From positions 1 to 42,574 of the forward strand of contig JAKVCC010000024.1 in the NCBI GenBank assembly GCA_022448265.1: a stretch of DNA of 42,574 nucleotides, in the 5' to 3' direction. The translations under genes were made by a program, and so were the position numbers. Under the pieces are notes generated by a model. That model had not been told where the DNA came from. It did not search any database and worked only from the letters and a program-made list of their open reading frames with translations. The DNA is from Pirellulales bacterium (GTDB lineage: Bacteria; Planctomycetota; Planctomycetia; Pirellulales; Lacipirellulaceae). Shown in pieces: positions 35,747 to 42,574 of this stretch (within the stretch, counting starts at the first letter, position 1; every line of letters starts with the position of its first letter).

Positions 35747-36826
35747 ATGCGATTTCGCAGTGCGTTCACACTGGTGGAGCTTTTAGTGGTGATTGCCATT
35801 ATCGGCGTCCTCATTGGGTTACTGCTTCCTGCTACACAAGCAGCAAGGGAAGCAGCAAGGAGGACGCTGTGCGCAAACAACCTCAAGCAACTTGGTCTTG
35901 CGCTTCAGACACACCATAGTACAGTTGGACACTTCCCTATTAACCAAACTGCGAGTGGCCGATCGTCAAACAATGGCTGCGAGCCGGGCAATTACAGCTG
36001 GTTGGTCCGTGTATTGCCTTACATGGAGCAAGGCTCCTTGTACGATTCGATCGACTTCAACACGAACATGTCCGACGCATGCTCCAGCGGAATTCCGATC
36101 GGTGCATCGCACACCAACGCGATTGCAGCGGCTACACAGGTAAGTGGATTTTTGTGTCCCTCTGACGGTGTTTCGAAAGACAACGCGGTCGTAATGGGAG
36201 ATGCTAATCCAGCCGGCGACAACTATGCCGCTAACGCAGGTTGGCCTTCTTCGGCGACCGGTTACGACGGAAAGCGGACAATTCCTGGCCCCTATAACGG
36301 TGTGATCAGCTTACAACACCCTGGCAAATCCATTGCGTGGCATCAGAGTGGCAACACAAGCATCAGGCATATAACTGATGGCACTTCCCACACCGCAGCC
36401 GTTGTAGAGCGGCTATTTCAACGAGCGCAAAATCTTGATGAAATTCGCAACGTCCGTGAATCGCTCAAGTCCTATCACATCACCGAGTCCAGCGGCCGCA
36501 CACTTTCTGTGATGAGAGATCGCTGTGACGCCGGATCGACACATGCTGACCCAGTGGAATCAGCCTTCATCGGGCGAGCTTGGATTTCTGGATGGACGCC
36601 CACGGGATCGACCTACATGCATCTGAATACACCCAATATGAGCCATTGTCACTTTGAGAACCTCAATGCCAGCGGCGATTTTGCAGTCACACCCTCAAGC
36701 AATCATCCGGGCGGTGTCAACATAGTACTAGCAGACGGTCACTCGCAATTTATTTCTGAAGAAATTGAGCCCCTGCTCTGGTGGGCCCTCGGTAGCCGCG
36801 ATGGCGGAGAGAGCGACACACTATGA
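35747..36826 (+). CDS. DUF1559 pseudopilin-like protein
   Basis: 359 residues from ATG 35747 (weak GAGACGG upstream; GTG 35735 is in frame). Prepilin motif [20 protein letters not shown], then [11 protein letters not shown] and [14 protein letters not shown]. The C-terminal HPGGVNIVLADGHSQFI is family-typical. Its stop overlaps the next start (ATGA), so it is translationally coupled to the first all3515-like protein. Other DUF1559 genes are usually followed by small lipoproteins; here the partner is a PEP-CTERM protein. Confidence 0.9.
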   Translation: MRFRSAFTLVELLVVIAIIGVLIGLLLPATQAAREAARRTLCANNLKQLGLALQTHHSTVGHFPINQTASGRSSNNGCEPGNYSWLVRVLPYMEQGSLYDSIDFNTNMSDACSSGIPIGASHTNAIAAATQVSGFLCPSDGVSKDNAVVMGDANPAGDNYAANAGWPSSATGYDGKRTIPGPYNGVISLQHPGKSIAWHQSGNTSIRHITDGTSHTAAVVERLFQRAQNLDEIRNVRESLKSYHITESSGRTLSVMRDRCDAGSTHADPVESAFIGRAWISGWTPTGSTYMHLNTPNMSHCHFENLNASGDFAVTPSSNHPGGVNIVLADGHSQFISEEIEPLLWWALGSRDGGESDTL

Positions 36827-37737
36827 ATTCCCGACGACTAGTAATTCTTGGACTTTTGAGTTGGGGAATCTTGCCCCATGGATTCCATCCAAGTGAAGTG
36901 GCAGCGCAGACCGCTCACTCCGACATCGTTTTTTCATACTCTGCTGGGCATGTCGTCATTGACCCAGGCGCAACCCCCGGTGTAGCTACCGGCGAATTTC
37001 CTGTGGATGGTTTCTTTTCTCAATTCGAAAGTAATCCGGGATTCGCTTCGGAAAATGACGTCGGCTTCGGCATCAATCCCGGCGACATCATTGCCTACAG
37101 CGTCTTGGATGATCTTCACTTTTGGAATGGCAGTAACTTTGCATCACCAACAGCCAACACGCAGATCCGCATCGAAAACAACGGATCCGCCGACACGATA
37201 GTACATGGCGCCAGCGGAACGCTGCAAGGCGGCTTTGCTCCCCTGGACAACGGCATTGGGCAGGCAGATGGCATCGGCGATTTTCATTCCCACGTCGACT
37301 TCTTTTTAGAGCCTAACGATGGTTCGCCTCCTCCAGCATTTGGTGTTTATGGATTGAAGCTTTCCTTATCAACAAGCTTTATCGACGTCGCTGACTCCGA
37401 GCCATTTTTTATCGCCTTCAATTTTGGCTTAGATAGCCAAGGGTTTACTGATGCTGTTCAGCAGTACGCTTCGCTACTTGCTCCCAGTCTTGATGGCGAC
37501 TTCGACAGTGACGGAGACGTCGATGGCCAGGACTTTCTCAGCTGGCAAACAGGCGGGGTGACAAATCCGCCGAGTGGTATCGACCTACTTGCCTGGCAAG
37601 ACAACTACGGAACAAATAGTGGGATGCCCTCAATCGCAAGTATCGCAGTTCCTGAATCTACGACTGGATTACTTGTATTGATTGGCTCAACAGTGGTGCT
37701 ATTAAACCGATATCCGCTTCAGAAAGGAGGCACTTAA
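36823..37737 (+). CDS. PEP-CTERM protein resembling all3515 (Zur-repressed) family, with dockerin-like segment
   Basis: 304 residues. Signal peptide to about residue 27, and the mature protein starts near AHSDIVFSYSAG. Features shared with the next protein and, as I recall the family, with cyanobacterial all3515: an N-terminal HSDI, GFASE..VGFGINPGD, DFHSHVDFFLEP (H-x-H), and SEPFFIAFNFG. A dockerin-like calcium segment follows (DFDSDGDVDGQDFLSWQ). The C-terminus VPESTTGLLVLIG plus a basic end is a PEP-CTERM variant. The conserved His suggest metal binding. Exported and probably surface-sorted. The all3515 relationship is by eye. Confidence 0.72.
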   Translation: MNSRRLVILGLLSWGILPHGFHPSEVAAQTAHSDIVFSYSAGHVVIDPGATPGVATGEFPVDGFFSQFESNPGFASENDVGFGINPGDIIAYSVLDDLHFWNGSNFASPTANTQIRIENNGSADTIVHGASGTLQGGFAPLDNGIGQADGIGDFHSHVDFFLEPNDGSPPPAFGVYGLKLSLSTSFIDVADSEPFFIAFNFGLDSQGFTDAVQQYASLLAPSLDGDFDSDGDVDGQDFLSWQTGGVTNPPSGIDLLAWQDNYGTNSGMPSIASIAVPESTTGLLVLIGSTVVLLNRYPLQKGGT

Positions 37738-37839
37738 ATTATTTGACTTGTTTTTCAATCAGCAGAAATGGAGTCCGTTTACACGGCCATTTAGTATGGA
37801 TTTTCTTATATTTCATTTTTATTAAGAGGGATTGATCTA

Positions 37840-38559
37840 GTGACTACACAATTTTTCAAAGCAGCTTTAATGTCGGCCTTACTTATAACGTTAGCGATCG
37901 CTAGCCCTTTTGCCGCAGCACAACATTCACATTCTGATATCGAATTTGAGTACGACAACGACAAAATCGCTATTGAATTTGGTTCCGAAGGACGGGTCTT
38001 CGAAGCGGATTTTGCAATTAGCGGTGCATTTGAACAAGAGACCGATGATCCAGGGATCGCCTCCGAACCCGACGAGGGCATGGGGGTGAATGCAGACGAC
38101 ATAATCGATTATCAAATCCTCGGTCCCCTTGAGTATCACAACGGCACCGCTTTTGCCACTGTGCCCACGGGGGGGAGCATAGTCATAGGTGACAATCCAA
38201 CCGGTGGCTTAACGGTGGACGCAAACACCATCGGGCCTGCGAGTGGCTCCGGCATTATCGCTATGGCCGACTCTTTAGGTGAGGTTCACACCCACGTTGA
38301 GTACTTTCTCGATCCGATTTCGTTCGACACTGACGAATATGGAGCATACGCCCTGCTGATGCAACTAACTACAGACGCGTCGGGGATCGCGCCTTCCGAT
38401 CCATTCTACGTTGTATTTAATTTCGGACTTGAGGAATCCGTTTTTGAAAATGCTGTCGGAGCATTTGCCACCAAAGTACCCGAGCCAACGTCACTCGCAT
38501 TTGCGGCGGCGGCGATGGTACTGGGGTTGAAATTTTTCCCAAGAAGATCCGGCATCTAA
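37840..38559 (+). CDS. PEP-CTERM protein resembling all3515 (Zur-repressed) family
   Basis: 239 residues from GTG 37840, with AAGAGGG 9 bases upstream. Signal peptide ends near FAAAQ, and the mature protein begins HSHSDIEFEYDN. Homologous to the preceding gene: GIASEPDEGMGVNADD, GEVHTHVEYFLDP (H-x-H), SDPFYVVFNFG. It lacks the dockerin-like segment. PEP-CTERM tail KVPEPTSLAFAAAAMVLG then FFPRRSG. Last gene before a strong terminator. Proposed role: exported metal (zinc) binding or a response to zinc limitation; inference from family and operator. Confidence 0.74.
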   Translation: MTTQFFKAALMSALLITLAIASPFAAAQHSHSDIEFEYDNDKIAIEFGSEGRVFEADFAISGAFEQETDDPGIASEPDEGMGVNADDIIDYQILGPLEYHNGTAFATVPTGGSIVIGDNPTGGLTVDANTIGPASGSGIIAMADSLGEVHTHVEYFLDPISFDTDEYGAYALLMQLTTDASGIAPSDPFYVVFNFGLEESVFENAVGAFATKVPEPTSLAFAAAAMVLGLKFFPRRSGI

Positions 38560-38609
38560 CCGTTAGGCTAAAAAACAGATCACTTCGATCAAGTGATTTC
38601 GCGACATTT

Positions 38610-38642
38610 GGCCACAGCATTTATAGCCTAAATGCTGTGGCC
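38610..38642 (+). terminator. Rho-independent terminator of the palindrome-controlled operon
   Basis: A perfect 14-bp stem (38610-38623 with 38629-38642, GGCCACAGCATTTA arm) and a 5-base loop, then TTTCTC. About 50 bases after the second all3515-like stop. A smaller hairpin (ATCACTT/AAGTGAT, 38579-38597) precedes it. Confidence 0.82.
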
Positions 38643-38763
38643 TTTCTCATTGGAGGGATGGGTCCAATGTTTCACAACACCATCTTACGTGCGGCGGGGG
38701 AAATAGAGGCTCGCGATATCCGTCTTTGCAGCGCGCTCATTGTGCTTCACATTCCCTGAGAAG

Positions 38764-39105
38764 TCACATTGATCGCATAGGCTTTGCCGCTCGACACACG
38801 GAATAATTTTTCAGAACCCAACTCGTACCCTGCAGGACGTTCTCCGCTTCATCGCGCACATCGTAACGTCCAGGACAGTCCTTCACAGCGATTACCGCAC
38901 CTGGGGCAAGTCGCAAATGGATGGACTCACAGTTGAGGAACGCCAGGCCCAGTTGCTTGGATTGGCTTATACATTGCGAACACTGTGCCGCTTCGCGGGC
39001 CGCTTACACAGCCGGCAGAAACAGCGCCACCAAGACGCCGATGACGGCAATCACCACTAGCAGCTCAACGAGGGTGAAGGCGCGGGGTGGGTGCCTAAAG
39101 CCCAT
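38764..39105 (-). pseudogene. DUF1559 pseudogene with in-frame stop
   Basis: Reading from ATG 39105, the protein starts [18 protein letters not shown], the prepilin motif, then LVALFLPAV, a TAA stop at codon 34 (39006-39004), and AAREAAQ and SKQLGLAFLNCES in the same frame. The stop replaces the Gln of the conserved AVQAAREAA. After about 70 codons the DUF1559 similarity ends, and an unrelated tail runs to TGA at 38764. The copy therefore has a nonsense mutation and lacks most of the gene. Intact homologs are at 18188-19225 and 35747-36826. Confidence 0.8.
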
Positions 39106-39167
39106 CGTCGTAGATCCGATGTGCACATAGAAAAATCAACAAACTACGAAACATGGCGGCAAGCAAA

Positions 39168-40685
39168 TTAAGACCAATTTCGAGCAAGAATGCAAACAAT
39201 TACTGGTCCTATCAGCAACACCAAGCTTGAAGGCTCAGGAACGGCGGTAGAGGCTGACAAGGGTGGTGAAAGACTGCCTGTAAACTGCCGCTGCCAAATT
39301 AGAAAATCGGCGCCGTCTGTATCGCCGTCGCTGTCAGCGTCTGCACCACCGTCGACTCCGTTGTGTAGTTGCCACACAGAGAAATCAAATCCGTCGACGT
39401 CCCCATCACCGTCAAAGTCGCTTAAGAGGGGCGGTGAAAGACTGCCTGTAAACTGCTGCTGCCAAATTAGGAAATCGGCGCCGTCTGTATCACCATCGTT
39501 GTCAGCGTCTGCACCATCGTCGACCCCATTGTGTAGTTGCCACACAGAAAAATCAAATTCGTCGACGTCCCCATCACCGTCAAAGTCACTTAAGAATGAA
39601 ACCAGTAAATCTTGGCTGCTGTTGATTAGCGAACCGGGTACTGCCTCCAGCCCGAGCAGGTTGAGCGCCAGATTTCCCGTGTCTCCGCTGCGAATAGGCT
39701 GAACAACGGCATTGTAGTCCGGTCGGCCTGAACCTGGGTCAAGTCGACTCGTCGAGTTTAGTTCGTATAGGTCGGCTCCTGCCGCTATGCCCGGCCCCCA
39801 TACGAACAAGGGAATCGTATAGTGTGCCTCGAGGCTGGGCGCACTGTGTCCGTATTCCGAACCTCCATGATCGGTGGTGACGATAATTATTGTTTCGTCA
39901 ATCAGGCCAGCATCGCTTTCTACTAGGTTTAATATATCGCCTAAATAACTGTCGACGTCTTGTACTGACATATACCAGGCGGTCGACCCCCAACGCCGCG
40001 TGTGCCCCGTAGTATCTGGATCGCGGTAATGGAGAAAGGTGTAGTTGTACTCACTGGCCGCCATGTCACTCAAGTAATTGGTATTTAGCGTTGAACCAAT
40101 GGAATTTTGTACGTACGCATCAATCTTATCACGCCCATTGTCAGGTCCAGTAGCATCTAGCGCTCCAGTTGAGGCGTTGTAGCTTTGATCGTAAATTACA
40201 AATTTTTCCTTACTTGCATAGAGAGCCGTAGATAACCCATTGTCGTGGGCTACGTCGAAAACACTCGAAACGTAGGAAAGATTAGGGTTTCCGTCATTGT
40301 GGAGCGTGGCGGTCAGTCCGGGATGACCGTTATTTGTGTATCCGTGATAGGTCGTATTGGGTGCTCCGCTTGGCTGCGAGACGGGGCGGCCCGTTTGCAT
40401 CGATGTATGATTGGGAATCGTATTGGTGTGGGTGAAATCAGTGCGAGCGTTAAAAGTCGTTGCTCCTTCGTCCACGAATCGCACAAAGTTAGAATAAAGC
40501 AATGGGAATGCATCAATCTGCGATTTCAAGAGATTGCTATTTAGTCCATCCACACTAATGTGAATGACATGATCGACAGCGAACACCGTCGAAGATGAAA
40601 TGGAGAACGCTAAGGTTAGTGCAATGCCAAACACTGCAATTGGCGAACTTCGAAAAATTCGAGATCTAGGAGCGTGAGGATCCAA
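39168..40685 (-). CDS. Secreted type-I phosphodiesterase/nucleotide pyrophosphatase-like protein with two dockerin-like modules
   Basis: 505 residues from TTG 40685, which has AAAAGG 6 bases upstream; another TTG at 40700 and no ATG are available. Signal peptide to about residue 36 (SSSTVFA). Alkaline-phosphatase-superfamily motifs: ISVDGL (metal Asp46), TNTIPNH (nucleophile Thr89), DPDTTGH and TTDHGGSEYGH. It would cleave phosphodiester or phosphomonoester bonds outside the cytoplasm. Then follow two near-identical Asp-rich dockerin-like modules (DFDGDGDVD..DFSVWQLHNGVD) and a PEP-CTERM tail (AVPEPSSLVLLIG). Stand-alone gene. Confidence 0.82.
   Translation of the reverse strand: MDPHAPRSRIFRSSPIAVFGIALTLAFSISSSTVFAVDHVIHISVDGLNSNLLKSQIDAFPLLYSNFVRFVDEGATTFNARTDFTHTNTIPNHTSMQTGRPVSQPSGAPNTTYHGYTNNGHPGLTATLHNDGNPNLSYVSSVFDVAHDNGLSTALYASKEKFVIYDQSYNASTGALDATGPDNGRDKIDAYVQNSIGSTLNTNYLSDMAASEYNYTFLHYRDPDTTGHTRRWGSTAWYMSVQDVDSYLGDILNLVESDAGLIDETIIIVTTDHGGSEYGHSAPSLEAHYTIPLFVWGPGIAAGADLYELNSTSRLDPGSGRPDYNAVVQPIRSGDTGNLALNLLGLEAVPGSLINSSQDLLVSFLSDFDGDGDVDEFDFSVWQLHNGVDDGADADNDGDTDGADFLIWQQQFTGSLSPPLLSDFDGDGDVDGFDFSVWQLHNGVDGGADADSDGDTDGADFLIWQRQFTGSLSPPLSASTAVPEPSSLVLLIGPVIVCILARNWS
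39261..39596. repeat. Tandem 168-bp duplication encoding dockerin-like module
   Basis: Unit 39261-39428 and unit 39429-39596 align base for base with a few substitutions, period 168 bases (56 codons). Each encodes two Asp-rich Ca-binding loops. The reading frame is preserved. Confidence 0.85.
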
Positions 40686-40863
40686 AGATACCCTTTTCAA
40701 ACGGTTTCAGGGGGCGGTTCCGTCTATCTTAGTAGTATAGCAAGGCCTCGTAAGTGTAGTTAAGAAACGAGCAGGTAGTGGTAGCTGCGGAATTTCGTTG
40801 TTTTACAGCCAGTGAATCCTAGGCCGCATAGAAGATTGCTCGCTATGCTCTGCAAATATAGAA

Positions 40864-40904
40864 CTGGGGAACTAGGATTTGAACCTAGACTGACGGATTT
40901 GAAT
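40864..40904 (-). other. tRNA-Gln 3'-end fragment (candidate attachment-site remnant)
   Basis: On the minus strand: anticodon-stem 3' strand TCCGT, short variable loop, a perfect T-arm (CTAGG, loop TTCAAAT, CCTAG), acceptor 3' strand TTCCCCA and discriminator G. The combination (CCCCAG end) matches bacterial tRNA-Gln. No matching 5' acceptor strand TGGGGAA, D-arm or complete anticodon stem is found upstream, so it is not a functional tRNA. Partial 3' tRNA copies are the usual footprint of tyrosine-recombinase integration. Confidence 0.6.
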
Positions 40905-40941
40905 TCCTACAAGGGGCCACATACCCTCATGCACATTATGA

Positions 40942-41160
40942 ATCTCCCCCGGAGTCGAACAAGGACCGATTTTCCCTAAGAAAACAGCAGTCGATACTCT
41001 AGGCGGCGCAGAATCCGGCGCAGTTGCTGCAGAAACGAGCAGCATCGACCCCGATCTGCAAGCCGTCATCGAAGCCTGGCCGATGCTGCCGGAAGCGATC
41101 AAGGCGGGCATCTTGGCGATGGCGCGTGCGGCGTCAGTCGCTGGGCAACAAGAGAATTAA
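40942..41160 (+). pseudogene. Orphan C-terminal reading-frame remnant (integrase-tail-like)
   Basis: An open frame with no start codon follows a TGA at 40939 and ends at TAA 41158. It reads GGAESGAVAAE, then DPDLQAVIEAWPMLPEAI and KAGILAMARAA. From memory, tails of this kind (D-x-L..VI.AWP.LPE.IKAGILAM) end planctomycetal site-specific recombinases and related proteins, often reading out of a tRNA-like stretch. Just upstream another frame reads LGFEPRLTD across the tRNA-Gln fragment, out of phase with this tail. Taken together, a decayed integrase 3' end; this is inference. Confidence 0.4.
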
Positions 41161-41194
41161 CCCCGCATTTCCCACACCTGGCATCGGGCAAGCG

Positions 41195-42400
41195 CTATCT
41201 TGCCGATCGCCGCCGGCGTAACGTCAGCCCCAGGCTGGCCAGCGATGCTAACAGCAGTGTGTGTGGCTCGGGGACAAGGGTCCAACCTTGCGCGACCGGG
41301 TCGAAGCCAGAGGGAAAGAACGTTGCCGGACTATAGAGTGGATTGCCGACGGTTGCGCCTAAGCCGACTACGGTTTGCAGATCGACGGCAGAAAAATCAA
41401 TGTTCGAAAGATCCTCACCGGAAAGATCTACGTTATTAAGTACCGCGTCGGGACCAAGCCAGTAGGCGGCGTAGACGTCGTAGCCCCCGTCGGCATCGCT
41501 GTGCCAGACAACGTTCGAGCCTGAGATCTGGGGGGTGCTGTTATCAGCCCCGTTGTTCGAGAGGTTGGTCAGGCTCGTGCCGTCGTGCAGGTAGATGTCA
41601 AAGTTCCCGTCGGCATTGCCCGTCCAGACAACGTTTGAGCCGGAGACCTGCGGGCTGTGGTTAGTAGACCCGTTGTCCGAGAGGTTGGTCACGCTCGTGC
41701 CGTCGTGCAGGTAGATGTCTTCGTTCCCGTCGGCATTGCTCTGCCAAACAACGTTGCTGCCGGAGATCTGGGGGTATTCGTTATTAGCCGCGTTGTTCGA
41801 GAGGTTGGTCACGCTCGTGCCGTCGTGCAGGTAGATATCGTAGTTCCCGTCGGCATCTCCCATCCAGACAACGCTGCTGCCGGAGATCTGGGATTCGCTG
41901 TTCTCACCCGCGTTATTCGAGAGGTTTGTCACACTAGTGCCGTCGTGCAGGTAAATGTCGTAGTTACCGTCGGCATTGCCTTGCCAGACAACGTTCGAGC
42001 CTGAGATCTGGGCGCGGAGGTTATCAGACCCGTTGTTCGAGAGGTTGGTCACGCCCGAGCCGTCGTGCAGGTAGATGTTGAAGTTCCCGTCGGCATTGCC
42101 ATGCCAGACAACGTTCGCCCCGGAGATCTGGGCCGTGCCGTTATAAGCCGCGTTGTTCGAGAGGTTGGTCACGCCCGTGCCGTCGTGCAGGTAGATGTCG
42201 TAGTTCCCGTCGGCATTGCCTTGCCAGACAACGTTCGAGCCGGAAATCTGGGGGTGTACGTTCTTAGCCCCGTTGTTCGAGAGATTGCGAACCAGGTGGC
42301 GGCCGTCACCGATACCTGCCAAGGAGGGCAGCGCGGCCAGTAAGACCAACGCGGCGCTGAGCACGACAGCGGTTATAGTGGGTTGAAAAGAACGCTTCAT
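41195..42400 (-). CDS. Secreted PEP-CTERM protein with seven TolB-like propeller repeats
   Basis: 401 residues. Signal peptide 1-28 (ALVLLAALPSLA). Residues 39-318 are seven 40-residue repeats with consensus QISGSNVVWQGNADGNYDIY and LHDGTSVTNLSNN, a WD40/TolB-like blade; seven units predict a closed seven-bladed propeller. Then comes a short pentapeptide-like stretch (LSGEDLSNIDFSAVDL) and a PEP-CTERM tail (LVPEPHTLLLASLASLG, then RRRR). Probable role: surface or matrix binding protein; ligand unknown. ATG 42400 lacks a strong Shine-Dalgarno. Isolated gene. Confidence 0.85.
   Translation of the reverse strand: MKRSFQPTITAVVLSAALVLLAALPSLAGIGDGRHLVRNLSNNGAKNVHPQISGSNVVWQGNADGNYDIYLHDGTGVTNLSNNAAYNGTAQISGANVVWHGNADGNFNIYLHDGSGVTNLSNNGSDNLRAQISGSNVVWQGNADGNYDIYLHDGTSVTNLSNNAGENSESQISGSSVVWMGDADGNYDIYLHDGTSVTNLSNNAANNEYPQISGSNVVWQSNADGNEDIYLHDGTSVTNLSDNGSTNHSPQVSGSNVVWTGNADGNFDIYLHDGTSLTNLSNNGADNSTPQISGSNVVWHSDADGGYDVYAAYWLGPDAVLNNVDLSGEDLSNIDFSAVDLQTVVGLGATVGNPLYSPATFFPSGFDPVAQGWTLVPEPHTLLLASLASLGLTLRRRRSAR
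41447..42286. repeat. Seven tandem 120-bp coding repeats
   Basis: The word CGTCGTGCAG recurs at 41581, 41701, 41821, 41941, 42061 and 42181, exactly 120 bases apart; the unit nearest the C-terminus is degenerate. The repeat is in frame (40 codons) and nearly identical at DNA level, implying recent expansion or homogenisation. Confidence 0.9.
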
Positions 42401-42574
42401 GATGCGATTCCGCAGGGCGAAAAGTATCGTGCAGACGTTGTCAACAAGAAAGACTCTTTAAACTCATTTGTTGATTTGTTTTGTGCGGGTAGTTACTGGC
42501 TGCATTAGCGTTTCTCCATGTGACCTGAGATCGGAACTGCCCCAAGTGTATATAAGCGCCTGGGGGGGGGGCAA

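Noticed and set aside
40864-40940. Possible complete tRNA with anticodon-loop TCA (opal/selenocysteine-like)
   Set aside because: Only the 3' half folds. The anticodon stem has three pairs at most, no D-arm or 5' acceptor strand exists, and there is no long variable arm.
41447-42286. Regular repeats as a CRISPR array
   Set aside because: The 120-bp period is fully coding, in frame and without unique spacers; it encodes propeller blades.

Overview
The window looks like chromosomal DNA of a planctomycete, probably close to the Pirellulales. The evidence is two DUF1559 pseudopilin-like genes (prepilin motif [16 protein letters not shown]) plus a broken third copy, several secreted proteins with a C-terminal PEP-CTERM tail, dockerin-like Asp-rich repeats, an FG-GAP/UnbV protein, PQQ-propeller proteins, and many Gfo/Idh/MocA oxidoreductases and sugar-isomerase TIM barrels. 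I see no rRNA, complete tRNA, CRISPR array or complete insertion sequence.

Region 1 (1-14600, minus strand) is a carbohydrate-degradation locus. Reading from the promoter side it holds a DeoR-type regulator, three paralogous 490-493-residue five-bladed-propeller proteins (two adjacent, the third beyond an exported GH42-like enzyme), a sugar isomerase, a Gfo/Idh/MocA oxidoreductase, an exported GH123-like enzyme, an NAD-dependent epimerase/dehydratase and the start of a DUF4838-type exported protein. Exported hydrolases plus signal-less propellers, isomerase and dehydrogenases suggest staged breakdown of a glycan. No transporter is visible.

Region 2 (15000-20700, minus strand) encodes two secreted PEP-CTERM proteins sharing a lectin-like N-terminal domain. 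One of them also has a glycosidase-like region and a dockerin-like pair. Between them lie a DUF1559 protein and a small lipoprotein.

Region 3 (21460-27460) has a second sugar isomerase, a plus-strand pair (FG-GAP/UnbV protein, then an ankyrin + PQQ-propeller fusion) and a second oxidoreductase at the end of the next operon.

Region 4 (26320-34790) is a divergent amino-sugar locus. A GntR/HutC regulator, NagA, a NagB-like protein lacking one catalytic Asp, a class-III aminotransferase and an oxidoreductase run on the minus strand. A ceramidase-fold amidohydrolase without signal peptide and an FGGY kinase (4-bp overlap) run on the plus strand. Repeated TTATGAC words lie in the divergent promoter.

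Region 5 (34930-38650, plus strand) is a compact unit: a near-perfect palindrome over a promoter, a His/Cys-rich exported protein, a DUF1559 protein, two PEP-CTERM proteins resembling the cyanobacterial Zur-repressed all3515 family, and a strong terminator. My hypothesis is a metal (zinc) limitation operon.

Region 6 (38760-42574) holds a DUF1559 pseudogene, a secreted phosphodiesterase with a freshly duplicated dockerin-like module, a tRNA-Gln 3'-end fragment beside an orphan reading-frame tail (possible old integration site), and a secreted seven-repeat TolB-like propeller.
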